From assembly GCA_002712335.1 (NCBI GenBank), contig PATI01000049.1, positions 45,975 to 109,974 on the forward strand: 64,000 bases of DNA, read 5' to 3'. How positions within the stretch are numbered: the first letter of the stretch is position 1; each line of letters starts with the position of its first letter. This DNA is from Rhodospirillaceae bacterium. Its GTDB lineage: Bacteria; Pseudomonadota; Alphaproteobacteria; MPNO01; UBA2964. The translations under genes were made by a program, and so were the position numbers. The notes under the pieces were generated by a model, which saw only the letters and a list, made by a program, of their open reading frames with translations, did no database searches and had not been told where the DNA came from. Below are positions 36,559-44,813 of this stretch, piece after piece.

Positions 36559-37040
36559 CAGGAAGTCTCTCTTAACTTCTTAGATGCTAATTGCACTGCT
36601 TCTACTATTTGCTGATATCCCGTACATCTGCAGAGGTTGCCCCCAATGGATTCTCTAATTTTCTCCTCAGTTGGATGGGGGTCTTCTTTCAGTAATGCAT
36701 GCGTTGCAATCAACATGCCTGGGGTGCAATAACCGCATTGCATTGCGTGTTGTTCCCAAAAGGCGTCCTGCAATGGACTGAGGTCACCTTCCGGCCCTTC
36801 AAGACCCTCAACTGTTGTAATTTTATGGCCATCCGCCATAACGGCAAAAACCAAACAAGATCGAACAGGTTGACCATCTAGGATGATTGAACACGCTCCA
36901 CAGACACCATGCTCGCAGCCAATATGGGTACCTGTTAGATCGAGGTTGTCACGGAGAAAATCTACCAACGTCATCCTAGCTTCCGCGAAACCCGATACTT
37001 TGCGTCCATTTAATTCTAGAGTAATTTTGTGTTCGCTCAT
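36558..37040 (-). CDS. Molybdenum hydroxylase [2Fe-2S] small subunit, module B
   Basis: 160 aa. Plant-type cluster CEHGVCGACSIILDGQPVRSC (about residues 43-63) and helical cluster CGYCTPG plus CRCTGYQ (about residues 102 and 137); all ligands are present. Very similar in length and motif spacing to the module A subunit. It overlaps the upstream FAD-subunit gene by 4 bases (ATGA) and abuts the large-subunit gene downstream. Confidence 0.95.
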   Translation of the reverse strand: MSEHKITLELNGRKVSGFAEARMTLVDFLRDNLDLTGTHIGCEHGVCGACSIILDGQPVRSCLVFAVMADGHKITTVEGLEGPEGDLSPLQDAFWEQHAMQCGYCTPGMLIATHALLKEDPHPTEEKIRESIGGNLCRCTGYQQIVEAVQLASKKLRETS

Positions 37041-37918
37041 CTTAAAATGCCCTTCGCCCGATCTCTCGCATCACAAATTGCTCGTGTTGCCATTACCTTT
37101 GCTACCCTGCTGCGATAGTTAGCATCTGCATGCACGTCTGATTGTGGCTCAATCAAATTATGAAAATCATCACAGGTAACATTTATCAGCTCATCGTTGA
37201 GTTTTTTTCCTAGCATTAGTTCCTCTTGAGGTCTGAGACGCACAGGAGTTGGTGATGCCCCACAAATAGCAAGTGAAATCTGTTTACAATTATCGCTATC
37301 GTCTAAAAGTATTTGTGCAGCGGCTGCAGCTAGAGCATAATCGCTGTCTCTAATGCTTACTTCGTGAAAACCAAAACCAATTTTTTCTCCAGTCCAAATA
37401 GGGAAACGAACCTCGACGAGACATTCGTCGGGAGCTAACGATGTCGCCATAGCTGACTCAAAAAATTCATTGGCTGGTATATTTCTCTTACCTCGAACGC
37501 TTTTGACTGCGATAATTGCTTCCAAGGTTTGTGCTATTAATGGTATTTCAGCGGCTGGGTCAGCATTGACTAGGCTGCCGCCAATGGTTCCTAAATTGCG
37601 TGTTTGGGTGTGCCCTACATGGGACATGGCTTCAGCGAGCAAAGGTAATTTTTCATTCACAATATTTGACGACAGTGCCTCAGCCTGCCTTGTCCTTGCT
37701 TTTATCACAAGCTGTTCATTCTCGATGGTTATGCCCGCGAGTTCTTCTACTTCATTTATATCTATCAGGGTTGACGGGCGTGCGAGGCGCATAGCCATTA
37801 GAGGGATAAGGGTCTGGCCACCAGCAATTATACGGGCCTCTTCACCGAATTCTGAGAGGGCCTTACAGGCTTCATCCAGCGTTGTTACCCTTATATAATC
37901 AAAAGAAGCAGCTTTCAT
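37037..37918 (-). CDS. Molybdenum hydroxylase FAD-binding medium subunit, module B
   Basis: 293 aa. FAD motifs AGGQTLIPLMAMRLA (about residue 32) and TIGGSLVNADPAAE (about residue 111), then the CO_deh_flav_C domain to the end. First gene of the six-gene operon of module B, whose promoter region of 150 bp is shared with the divergent UbiD-4. An AT-rich palindrome, TATAGCTATA, lies at 37931-37940 just upstream of its start. Confidence 0.93.
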   Translation of the reverse strand: MKAASFDYIRVTTLDEACKALSEFGEEARIIAGGQTLIPLMAMRLARPSTLIDINEVEELAGITIENEQLVIKARTRQAEALSSNIVNEKLPLLAEAMSHVGHTQTRNLGTIGGSLVNADPAAEIPLIAQTLEAIIAVKSVRGKRNIPANEFFESAMATSLAPDECLVEVRFPIWTGEKIGFGFHEVSIRDSDYALAAAAAQILLDDSDNCKQISLAICGASPTPVRLRPQEELMLGKKLNDELINVTCDDFHNLIEPQSDVHADANYRSRVAKVMATRAICDARDRAKGILR

Positions 37919-38068
37919 TTTATCTTTTTATATAGCTATAAAAATTTCTTAAACAAATAGTTTTAAATTGAGCCACCATGGATATGGAGCGACTAAGGGG
38001 TTGTCAACATGTCACTGTATGGTATGGCAAGTAAAAAAATTTATTAAGTGATGTGAGCGATACAGAAA

Positions 38069-39724
38069 ATGAACAGCCTTAAAAGAGACTATCCAGATCT
38101 TCACGATCATATAAAAGCATTAGATGAAGCGGGGCTCCTCGTCACAGTAAATGAGCCGGTCGATAAAGATTCTGAAATGCACGCACTAGTGCGTTGGCAG
38201 TTTGTGGGTGGTTTAAAAGAAAGCGAACGCAAGGCCTTTCTTTTCACAAATGTTGTGAATGCCAAGGGAAAGAAATATGACCTTCCAATTGTCGTCGGTG
38301 CGCTTGCGGCAAATCAGGATATCTACAGTATTGGTATGGGTACATCGGTCGGAGACATTGGAAAAAAATGGGATGATGCGATTGCTAATCCGATTGAACC
38401 GACAATTGTAGAGGAAGCACCTTGTCACGAGATAATTTTAGAAGGTGCCACTCTTCTTGGGGAGGGAAACGGCATAGATTCACTTCCAATCCCGGTTTCA
38501 ACGCCAGGGTTTGATGCCGCCCCAACGCTTACCTCCACGAACGTAGTAACTCGTGACCCCGAGACTGGTATTCAGAATATGGGAACCTATCGGGCGGCTT
38601 TAAAGGCAGCTGATCGAATGGTTGTCCGTATGGCAACGAGAGTGGGTGGGGCGGGTGGTTATGCACACTATAAAAAGCATCAAAAGCGTGGCGATAAAAA
38701 AATGCCGGTTGCTGTAGTTTTAGGCTGTCCACCAAAAGTAGCTTTTATGGGCCCGCAGAAACTGCCCCTAGATATAGACGAGGTAAATGTTGCTGGTGGT
38801 TTGGCCGGAGCTCCAATCAATATGGTTCGAGCTCGAACGGTTGATTTGCTGGTGCCGGCGGAATCAGAATTGGTGATTGAAGGGATTATTGACACCGAAA
38901 TGGTAGAGCCAGAGGGACCATTTGGCGAAAGCCATGGTCATGTTGCTTTAGAAGAATTTAATATGCCAATGCAAGTTACGGCGATCACGCATCGGAAAAA
39001 TGCAATTTTGACTTCCTATATCAGTCAAGCAGCCCCCTCAGAATCTAGTGTTATTAAACGGGTAGCGTATGAACCTCTTTTTCTTGCTCATTTGCGAGAC
39101 GTGCTGGGAATCAAAGGTGTTAAAAAAGTTTCTCTACATGAACCGCTGACTGGTCTATTGAGAGTAACAATTGTAACCGTTGACAAGGCTACTCCCAAAA
39201 CCGAAATTTGGCGTTCACTATATGGAGCTGCTTATTTCAAGGGAGATTGCAGCAAGGTTTGTATAGCAGTTAATGAGGATATAGATCCAGATAATGCTGA
39301 TGCTCTTCTTTGGGCTATAGCATATCGGTTGAATCCAGTTGATGATGTTATTACGCTTGCTCACCGAGGCCAGGGTCATGGACCAAAACGTGAGCATACA
39401 GGAGAGGAAGACTCTACCCTTTTGATCGATGCAACAATGAAAAGTGCTATGCCGCCGGTTGCCTTACCTACGAAAGAATATATGGAAAAGGGTCTAAAAC
39501 TATGGAACAAGCTGGGTCTACCCCCAGTGCGACCGATGCCCCCTTTGTTTGGCTATTCGCTTGGTGATTGGACGCAAGAATGGTCTGATGCAGCCGAAAG
39601 GGCGGCATCAGGTAATTATTTAGAAAACGGGTTGCGCACTTTGCAAAGACAACAGAGCAATCTTGTTCCGGAGACTTCCGTTCGGGATGCGGAGATTGGC
39701 TGGGAAGAAAAAGAAAAAATTTAA
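38069..39724 (+). CDS. UbiD family decarboxylase, module B (UbiD-4)
   Basis: 551 aa, the longest UbiD paralogue here. The Arg region is NMGTYRAALKA, the Glu pair is in EGPFGESHGH (E282, E287), and IAVNEDIDPDN lies near residue 410. The C-terminus has an extra region (PPLFGYSLGDWTQEWSDAAE) seen in the larger UbiD homologues. Divergent from the module B hydroxylase operon, repeating the arrangement of module A. It could decarboxylate the hydroxylated product or carboxylate a precursor; direction cannot be read from sequence. Confidence 0.93.
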   Translation: MNSLKRDYPDLHDHIKALDEAGLLVTVNEPVDKDSEMHALVRWQFVGGLKESERKAFLFTNVVNAKGKKYDLPIVVGALAANQDIYSIGMGTSVGDIGKKWDDAIANPIEPTIVEEAPCHEIILEGATLLGEGNGIDSLPIPVSTPGFDAAPTLTSTNVVTRDPETGIQNMGTYRAALKAADRMVVRMATRVGGAGGYAHYKKHQKRGDKKMPVAVVLGCPPKVAFMGPQKLPLDIDEVNVAGGLAGAPINMVRARTVDLLVPAESELVIEGIIDTEMVEPEGPFGESHGHVALEEFNMPMQVTAITHRKNAILTSYISQAAPSESSVIKRVAYEPLFLAHLRDVLGIKGVKKVSLHEPLTGLLRVTIVTVDKATPKTEIWRSLYGAAYFKGDCSKVCIAVNEDIDPDNADALLWAIAYRLNPVDDVITLAHRGQGHGPKREHTGEEDSTLLIDATMKSAMPPVALPTKEYMEKGLKLWNKLGLPPVRPMPPLFGYSLGDWTQEWSDAAERAASGNYLENGLRTLQRQQSNLVPETSVRDAEIGWEEKEKI

Positions 39725-39750
39725 AAATATCGCAGCAGATATTTAAAGGT

Positions 39751-39808
39751 TTGACATAAAATTATAGCCAATACAGTATGCGCCTGTGCAATCAGGGGTT
39801 TAACCCCT
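39751..39808 (+). promoter_or_regulatory. Candidate promoter and operator of the first TRAP operon
   Basis: A perfect -35 hexamer TTGACA (39751-39756) is followed by a weak -10 (CAGTAT, 17-bp spacing). Just downstream, AGGGGTTTAACCCCT (39794-39808) is a perfect 15-bp inverted repeat, placed where an operator would block initiation; it could also form a small 5' UTR hairpin. A strong ribosome site GGGGGG precedes the ATG. Confidence 0.4.
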
Positions 39809-39852
39809 ACACTACCTGAACAGTAATTTTTAATCCTTTTGGGGGGACAAAG

Positions 39853-40896
39853 ATGAATAAATCAAGTTATGGTCTAGGAATTGCGGCTGCTGCTATTGTA
39901 GCGGTGACAGCAACCTCGGCATTTGCAGCAGAGAAGACACTTAAAACGGTCACTGCGTTACAGCAAACTAATGTTTTGGCAAAATCCTATTTGAAGACAT
40001 TTGTAGGGCCTGCTAATACATTAGGCAAAGGGCTAATCCAAGTCAAAAATCTCGGTGGGCAAGAAATTGTTCCTCCTAGAAAAGCAGCCGCAGCGTTAAA
40101 GCGGGGCCAATTTGATATATTAAGCTGCCCGACTGCCTATTATATTGGTACTGTGCCTGAAGGTTATGGACTGCTTGCCAGTAACCAAGGTCCTTCGACT
40201 TTACGTGCAAATGGTGGCTTTAAATTGCTCCAAAAAATTTATAAGGAAAAGGCTGGCTCTCATTTGTTGGCATGGGGTGAAAACCTTACTTCCTACTATA
40301 TGTATTTGGCGAAGAAACCAAAAATAGGTAAAGATGGTGTTCCGAATCTCACGGGCATGAAGATGCGCGCAACTGGAACGTATCGACCTTTATTCCGTGC
40401 TCTTGGTGCGACGACAGTGAATATCAAATCTAGCGAAATCTTTACAGCTATGCAGCGTAAAACTGTAGATGGTTATGGTATGACTGACAGTGCATTGATT
40501 GCAATTGGCTTACAGCCTGTTACAAATTACAGAGTTTGGCCTAATTTTTATGTGACAAACCAAGTTGTTACAATGAACCTTAATACTTGGAATTCTTTGA
40601 CACAAAAGCAACGCGATTTCTTAAATAATTTGGCCCTGCATTATGAGACTTCCTCAGTTCTCTATGTGGAGCTTGAGCGACAAAAAGAAGAAATTATTAT
40701 TGCTAAAACTAACAAACCAAAGACTATCAAGCTTAAGGGAGCAGCAGCGAAAAAATATTTAGCGACTGCGTATGCTGAAGTTTGGAAGGAATTAAAGAAA
40801 CGTTCCAAATATCATGATCAGCTTAAACCCCTCTTGTACGTCCAAGGAAAACCAAATCGGCAAATTGATTTTGGCGATGACCGTTTAATAAAATAA
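39853..40896 (+). CDS. TRAP transporter substrate-binding protein (DctP family), system 1
   Basis: 347 aa with a signal peptide (IAAAAIVAVTATSAFA, cleaved before AEKTLK). The TRAP receptor fold shows in the segment NLTGMKMRATGTYRPLFRALGATTVNI, which contains the conserved substrate-carboxylate-binding Arg, and in FTAMQRKTVDGYGM. It captures an organic acid in the periplasm for the QM membrane components encoded next. The ligand is not predictable; neighbouring genes suggest an aromatic or heterocyclic acid. Confidence 0.92.
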   Translation: MNKSSYGLGIAAAAIVAVTATSAFAAEKTLKTVTALQQTNVLAKSYLKTFVGPANTLGKGLIQVKNLGGQEIVPPRKAAAALKRGQFDILSCPTAYYIGTVPEGYGLLASNQGPSTLRANGGFKLLQKIYKEKAGSHLLAWGENLTSYYMYLAKKPKIGKDGVPNLTGMKMRATGTYRPLFRALGATTVNIKSSEIFTAMQRKTVDGYGMTDSALIAIGLQPVTNYRVWPNFYVTNQVVTMNLNTWNSLTQKQRDFLNNLALHYETSSVLYVELERQKEEIIIAKTNKPKTIKLKGAAAKKYLATAYAEVWKELKKRSKYHDQLKPLLYVQGKPNRQIDFGDDRLIK

Positions 40897-40926
40897 CGAG
40901 CTTGAGGTAATAGGGGAGTATTGCCG

Positions 40927-41445
40927 ATGCTTGAAGCCTTTGATAGGCAGCTCGGTATAATTGTGAGGGCACTCGCGTGGTTTGCGTGTGCCCTTATTCC
41001 CTGTATGTTCACAATGATTGTGATCGATGTTTCAATTCGGTCACTTGGGTTTAGACCACCACTTTTTACGTCCTCTGTGGTAGAGTATGCATTACTATAT
41101 CTCGCAATGTGCTCTGCCCCATGGCTAGCACGTGAAAAAGGCCACGTGGTTATAGAAGCTCTAATTACAGTTATGCCAAATTTTATCCGCGTGCCACTGG
41201 CTAAAATTGTTTATTTAACGACAGCATCAGCTTGTTTTTTATTTGCATACCTCTGTTGGGGAATTTTCGCAGACTATTGGGTAGGCGGGCAACTCGATGT
41301 GCGCGGTGTAGATATGCCTTATTGGCTCCAATTTTTGCCTTTGCCAATATGTTTCGCGCTGGTTGGCCTCGAATTCATAATGTATCTGATAGGATTGCGT
41401 TCCTACTATTCTTATGATCTTGGTGAAGTAAAGGACGAACTTTAA
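40927..41445 (+). CDS. TRAP transporter small permease (DctQ family), system 1
   Basis: 172 aa with four predicted membrane helices; family marks include EYALLYLAMCSAPWLAREKGHVVIEAL (about residues 55-81). ATG 40927 is preferred over the TTG six bases before because AGGGGAG then has an 8-base spacing. It lies 30 bp after the DctP gene and 2 bp before DctM, the standard PQM operon. Its partner paralogue is at 52564. Confidence 0.9.
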   Translation: MLEAFDRQLGIIVRALAWFACALIPCMFTMIVIDVSIRSLGFRPPLFTSSVVEYALLYLAMCSAPWLAREKGHVVIEALITVMPNFIRVPLAKIVYLTTASACFLFAYLCWGIFADYWVGGQLDVRGVDMPYWLQFLPLPICFALVGLEFIMYLIGLRSYYSYDLGEVKDEL

Positions 41446-41447
41446 TC

Positions 41448-42758
41448 ATGGAATGGTACGCTGCAGGGGGGTTACTTTTGGGGTGTGTTGTCGGCGGCAT
41501 GGCCCTTGGTTTTCCCGTGGCTATTACTTTCATGATCACTAATGTCATCGGGATCTTTATGTTTTCTGGTGGTTGGCCTGTTCTTCCGCAAATTGCAGAT
41601 AATGCTACGAATCTAATAACATCGTTTACTTTATCACCAATACCAATGTTCATACTGATGGGCTCTATGTTTTTCCATACTGGCTTGGCCTTAAAGGTAT
41701 TCGATGCGCTAGATAAACTTTTAGGCAAAATTCCCGGCCGGCTCTGCTATCTGACAGTGATTGGTGGTTCCCTGTTTTCGACACTTACAGGTTCGACCAT
41801 GGCCAACACCGCAATGTTGGGATCGTTGTTAGTGCCAGAAATGACTAGGCGAGGTTATAATAAAAAAATGTCCATGGGACCCATTTTGGGCACAGGTGGT
41901 CTTGCCATGATCATTCCACCGTCTTCATTGGGCGTTTTACTGGCAAGTATTGCACAAGTAGATGTGGGTCGGCTTTTGATCGCTGGATTGCTGCCTGGTA
42001 TAGTGTTGGCAACTCTTTATGCAGGAATGATTACGTTTCAGCTTTGGCGTGATCCATCATCTGCACCCACTTATGATGTTGAACCGACCTCTTGGCGCGA
42101 AAAGGTTTACCAAATTGTCGTCAACATTTTACCTATGGGCTTGGTAGTTTTCATGGTCATTGGCTTTATAGTCCTTGGTTGGGCAACGCCATCAGAATCC
42201 GCCTCCTTTGGTGTTGTCGGAGTTTTTATACTTGCTGCTGCAAGACGAGTTTTAACATGGAAATCCTTTAGTACATCTTTGATGGGGACAATCCGTGTTG
42301 CTGGTATGGTATTCTTTATATTGATGAACTCGACTGTCTTCAGTCAACTTCTATCCATGTCAGGTGCTAGTAAAGGTTTAGTAAATTGGGCAACAGGGTT
42401 CGAAGTTGCCCCTATTATAATCCTTACATGTATGTTTCTTGTTCTTATCCTTTTAGGGATGTTTATGGATCAAGTATCTATGATGTTGATAACAGTCCCG
42501 ATTTTTTACCCGTTAGCGATTTCGCTAGGTTATGATCCAATCTGGTTTTCTCTTATTGTTTTAATGTCTCTTGAAATGGCGGCGACAACTCCACCATTCG
42601 GCCTATTATTGTTTATAATGTTGGGGATGGTGAAGGGGACTACCTTATTTCAGGTTGCCGCTGCGGCACTTCCGTTTCTATTTTGCGACCTAATTTTGAT
42701 AATTATTCTTGTCGTCGCCCCCGGGTTAGGCCTTTGGTTGCCTAGTCTGATGGGTTAG
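41448..42758 (+). CDS. TRAP transporter large permease (DctM family), system 1
   Basis: 436 aa with about twelve hydrophobic helices. Conserved DctM motifs: GSLFSTLTGSTMANTAMLGSL, GPILGTGGLAMIIPPSSLGVL and TTPPFGLLLFIMLGM. It forms the Na+- or H+-coupled transport channel. The product begins MEWY, as does the second DctM at 53076, and the two proteins are highly alike along their length, indicating paralogy. Confidence 0.95.
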   Translation: MEWYAAGGLLLGCVVGGMALGFPVAITFMITNVIGIFMFSGGWPVLPQIADNATNLITSFTLSPIPMFILMGSMFFHTGLALKVFDALDKLLGKIPGRLCYLTVIGGSLFSTLTGSTMANTAMLGSLLVPEMTRRGYNKKMSMGPILGTGGLAMIIPPSSLGVLLASIAQVDVGRLLIAGLLPGIVLATLYAGMITFQLWRDPSSAPTYDVEPTSWREKVYQIVVNILPMGLVVFMVIGFIVLGWATPSESASFGVVGVFILAAARRVLTWKSFSTSLMGTIRVAGMVFFILMNSTVFSQLLSMSGASKGLVNWATGFEVAPIIILTCMFLVLILLGMFMDQVSMMLITVPIFYPLAISLGYDPIWFSLIVLMSLEMAATTPPFGLLLFIMLGMVKGTTLFQVAAAALPFLFCDLILIIILVVAPGLGLWLPSLMG

Positions 42759-42765
42759 CAATCAC

Positions 42766-43341
42766 CTATCTTAGGCCATCCACCCCTTTAATCTCACTAG
42801 ATTTAAGTCCGCCGACACGGGCATTGAGTTGCCCTCGATTAGCGTAACAACAAACTACTGCTATTTCATCGGGAAGTGGTGCATCAGCAATCATAACGGT
42901 CATGGTGTCATAATGTGATCGAACGTAAAGCGCATCTTTGTGAGCCAAAGGAACATCTATAATCCCCCCTGCTTCCATCCTCTTTGAAGTCGAGGGAATC
43001 CAAGCCTCGCCACCACCAGCGACCTTTCGCATTTTATCTCCAAAGAGGGTTGTTACCATTGCTGAGCCGTGTTGTTGTTCTCCGGCTACGCCAACAATTG
43101 AAGCTTTTCCATAACTTTCTATGGAATATGGTTCCATGGCGTCTCCTGCGATTTCCGCTATGCGTATACCAATTTTTTCACTAGCTTCAGTTAAGGTCGA
43201 TAGGTCTTCCTTGTATGTATGATTAGCAAAGGGATTTTTTATTACGGCGATGACCGCTACCTTACGCAAAGGAATTTCTGCAGATTTTCCTGCTTCACTG
43301 TAAATTTCCTCAGCCGATGTAATAATTTTCCTGATATGCAT
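42766..43341 (-). CDS. DUF1185 'amino acid synthesis' family protein
   Basis: 191 aa from the ATG at 43341, giving MHIRKIITSAEEIYSEAGK, which matches the usual family N-terminus; a TTG 15 bases earlier overlaps the upstream stop. Typical segments are AVIAVIKNPFANHTYKEDL, GKASIVGVAGEQQHGSA and SHYDTMTVMIADAPLPDEIAV. The family has a solved fold but no firm function; it often accompanies heterocycle or amino-acid catabolism genes. It is transcribed directly behind the enamidase-like gene, so probably in the same pathway. Confidence 0.85.
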   Translation of the reverse strand: MHIRKIITSAEEIYSEAGKSAEIPLRKVAVIAVIKNPFANHTYKEDLSTLTEASEKIGIRIAEIAGDAMEPYSIESYGKASIVGVAGEQQHGSAMVTTLFGDKMRKVAGGGEAWIPSTSKRMEAGGIIDVPLAHKDALYVRSHYDTMTVMIADAPLPDEIAVVCCYANRGQLNARVGGLKSSEIKGVDGLR

Positions 43342-43352
43342 TAATTTTACTT

Positions 43353-44549
43353 TCAATGAGCTTTGCCCGAGAAGTCATACGGGACGTTATTCTGCAACGT
43401 CTTGATTTGGCGAGTGGTCGGCGGTGTATTGCGGCTACGCCCTATAAAGCGCGGTATTCCATCTGTGAATACGGCTCCTACCGCCGCTAGGTCACCATGT
43501 TTAATGGCTTCAAGGGCCGTCTTTTTGCTACCACCTAGTGGCGCATCAATAAGCAACACATCCGCATCTTTCCCCCGTTTGATAAAACCAGAATTCAGTC
43601 TATAAATCTTAGCCACACTTCCCGTAGCAGCAGCTATCATCCATTCTGCTGGGTAGCTGGAAAGTGTCGCCATCTCCGTTACAGACTTAATCATACCAAG
43701 TGGCATCACTCCTGTTCCTGTTGGTGTATCGGTAGCGATTAGAAAACGATCAAACTCTTCATTCTCGACTGCTAAGTTTAGACATAAAAGGGCCGTCCTT
43801 ATGTTTCCTGCCTGACAAATTTGCAGAGCAATATCTGTTTCATTAATAATCATAGGAAAATCCTTGTCGGGCATCGCAATCGGCCCCCCATTGATATGAA
43901 ATGAAACATCCGGTCTCATATCCATTAGATGTTTGCCAATAATGGGAGAAGATCCGGGGATAGATGCCCCTCCAGTGTGGCAATTGACCAGCATACCGGC
44001 TTTTTGCGCCATTTTAACGAGGGGAGTATAATCGAAGGGAGTTTTTACCGCTCCGAATCCGGCTTTGGCAAACCATATTCCCTTTTTTGCAACCTCGTTG
44101 AAATCTTTTTGGGTAAGGCCAGGCTCAAGAATTATGCAGCCGCCATATACTCTAGCACCCCCGGGTCGCAAATTATCAAAACTTTTCTTAGCAGCGACTG
44201 CGAGAGCTTTGACCCCTTCTGGGTCGGTAGGGCGACCTGGCACATGAACCTCGCTTGCGGATAAGCAACTTGTTACGCCGCCATGCAAGTAACTCTCTAT
44301 GAATCCAACTGTTTTTTGCCTCGGCGTATAATCACCAAATGCAATATGAACCTGCGAATCGATGAGGCCTGGACATGCTGTCGTTTTATTGGCATCTACT
44401 ACCACATCACAGCTCTTTAGCTCTTTTGAACTTAGTGTTCCAACTTTACGTATCTTCCCTTTCTCCATGAGAATAGCGTCGCCATCTGCAAAGGGGGTTC
44501 TCCAGTCCCCTGTGACAATGGTCTTTATATTGACGATTGCGGTTTTCAT
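43353..44549 (-). CDS. Amidohydrolase, enamidase homologue with altered metal motif
   Basis: 398 aa. Strong resemblance, from memory, to enamidase of Eubacterium barkeri (6-oxo-1,4,5,6-tetrahydronicotinate amidohydrolase): GDYTPRQKT, LHGGVTSC, PGRPTDPEGVKALA, NCHTGGASIPGSS, HINGGP, DTPTGTGVMPLG and SRNTPP. Other likely metal ligands (Glu in IILEPGLT, His in CHTGG and HINGG, Asp in ATDTPTG) are kept. The first His of the HxH motif is replaced by Gln66 (CAG at 44352-44354; SQVH). That could change the metal site or activity. Divergent from a GST and followed by the DUF1185 gene. Confidence 0.85.
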   Translation of the reverse strand: MKTAIVNIKTIVTGDWRTPFADGDAILMEKGKIRKVGTLSSKELKSCDVVVDANKTTACPGLIDSQVHIAFGDYTPRQKTVGFIESYLHGGVTSCLSASEVHVPGRPTDPEGVKALAVAAKKSFDNLRPGGARVYGGCIILEPGLTQKDFNEVAKKGIWFAKAGFGAVKTPFDYTPLVKMAQKAGMLVNCHTGGASIPGSSPIIGKHLMDMRPDVSFHINGGPIAMPDKDFPMIINETDIALQICQAGNIRTALLCLNLAVENEEFDRFLIATDTPTGTGVMPLGMIKSVTEMATLSSYPAEWMIAAATGSVAKIYRLNSGFIKRGKDADVLLIDAPLGGSKKTALEAIKHGDLAAVGAVFTDGIPRFIGRSRNTPPTTRQIKTLQNNVPYDFSGKAH

Positions 44550-44813
44550 TTTGATAATCTTCCTATTTTGAGTGTTAATTCCTTAAAATATTTGCAGGTA
44601 ATTGTTGATATCTTAAAGAGCAGTAGGGAATTCATCGATTTAAACATTACTCAATTTACCACCCGGTCATATTTTAAATAATTTACAACTATATTTTTCG
44701 GGAGAATGTGTTGGATCATAATATTTTCTCCGGTATTTTACGACATTGATTGAATGATCTTCTCGGGTTAGGAAGAATCATGCAATGCTTGTTGAAGAAT
44801 TTAAGGATAAGAG

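Noticed and set aside
37470..37898. 142-codon frame antisense to the module B FAD subunit
   Set aside because: Shadow of a strongly conserved coding frame; the similar antisense frame in module A at 8654-8947 shows it results from shared codon patterns.
44701..44740. Imperfect GGGAGAA/TTCTCC inverted repeat upstream of the GST gene
   Set aside because: Only six paired bases around a loop of about 18; too weak to call an operator or leader structure.
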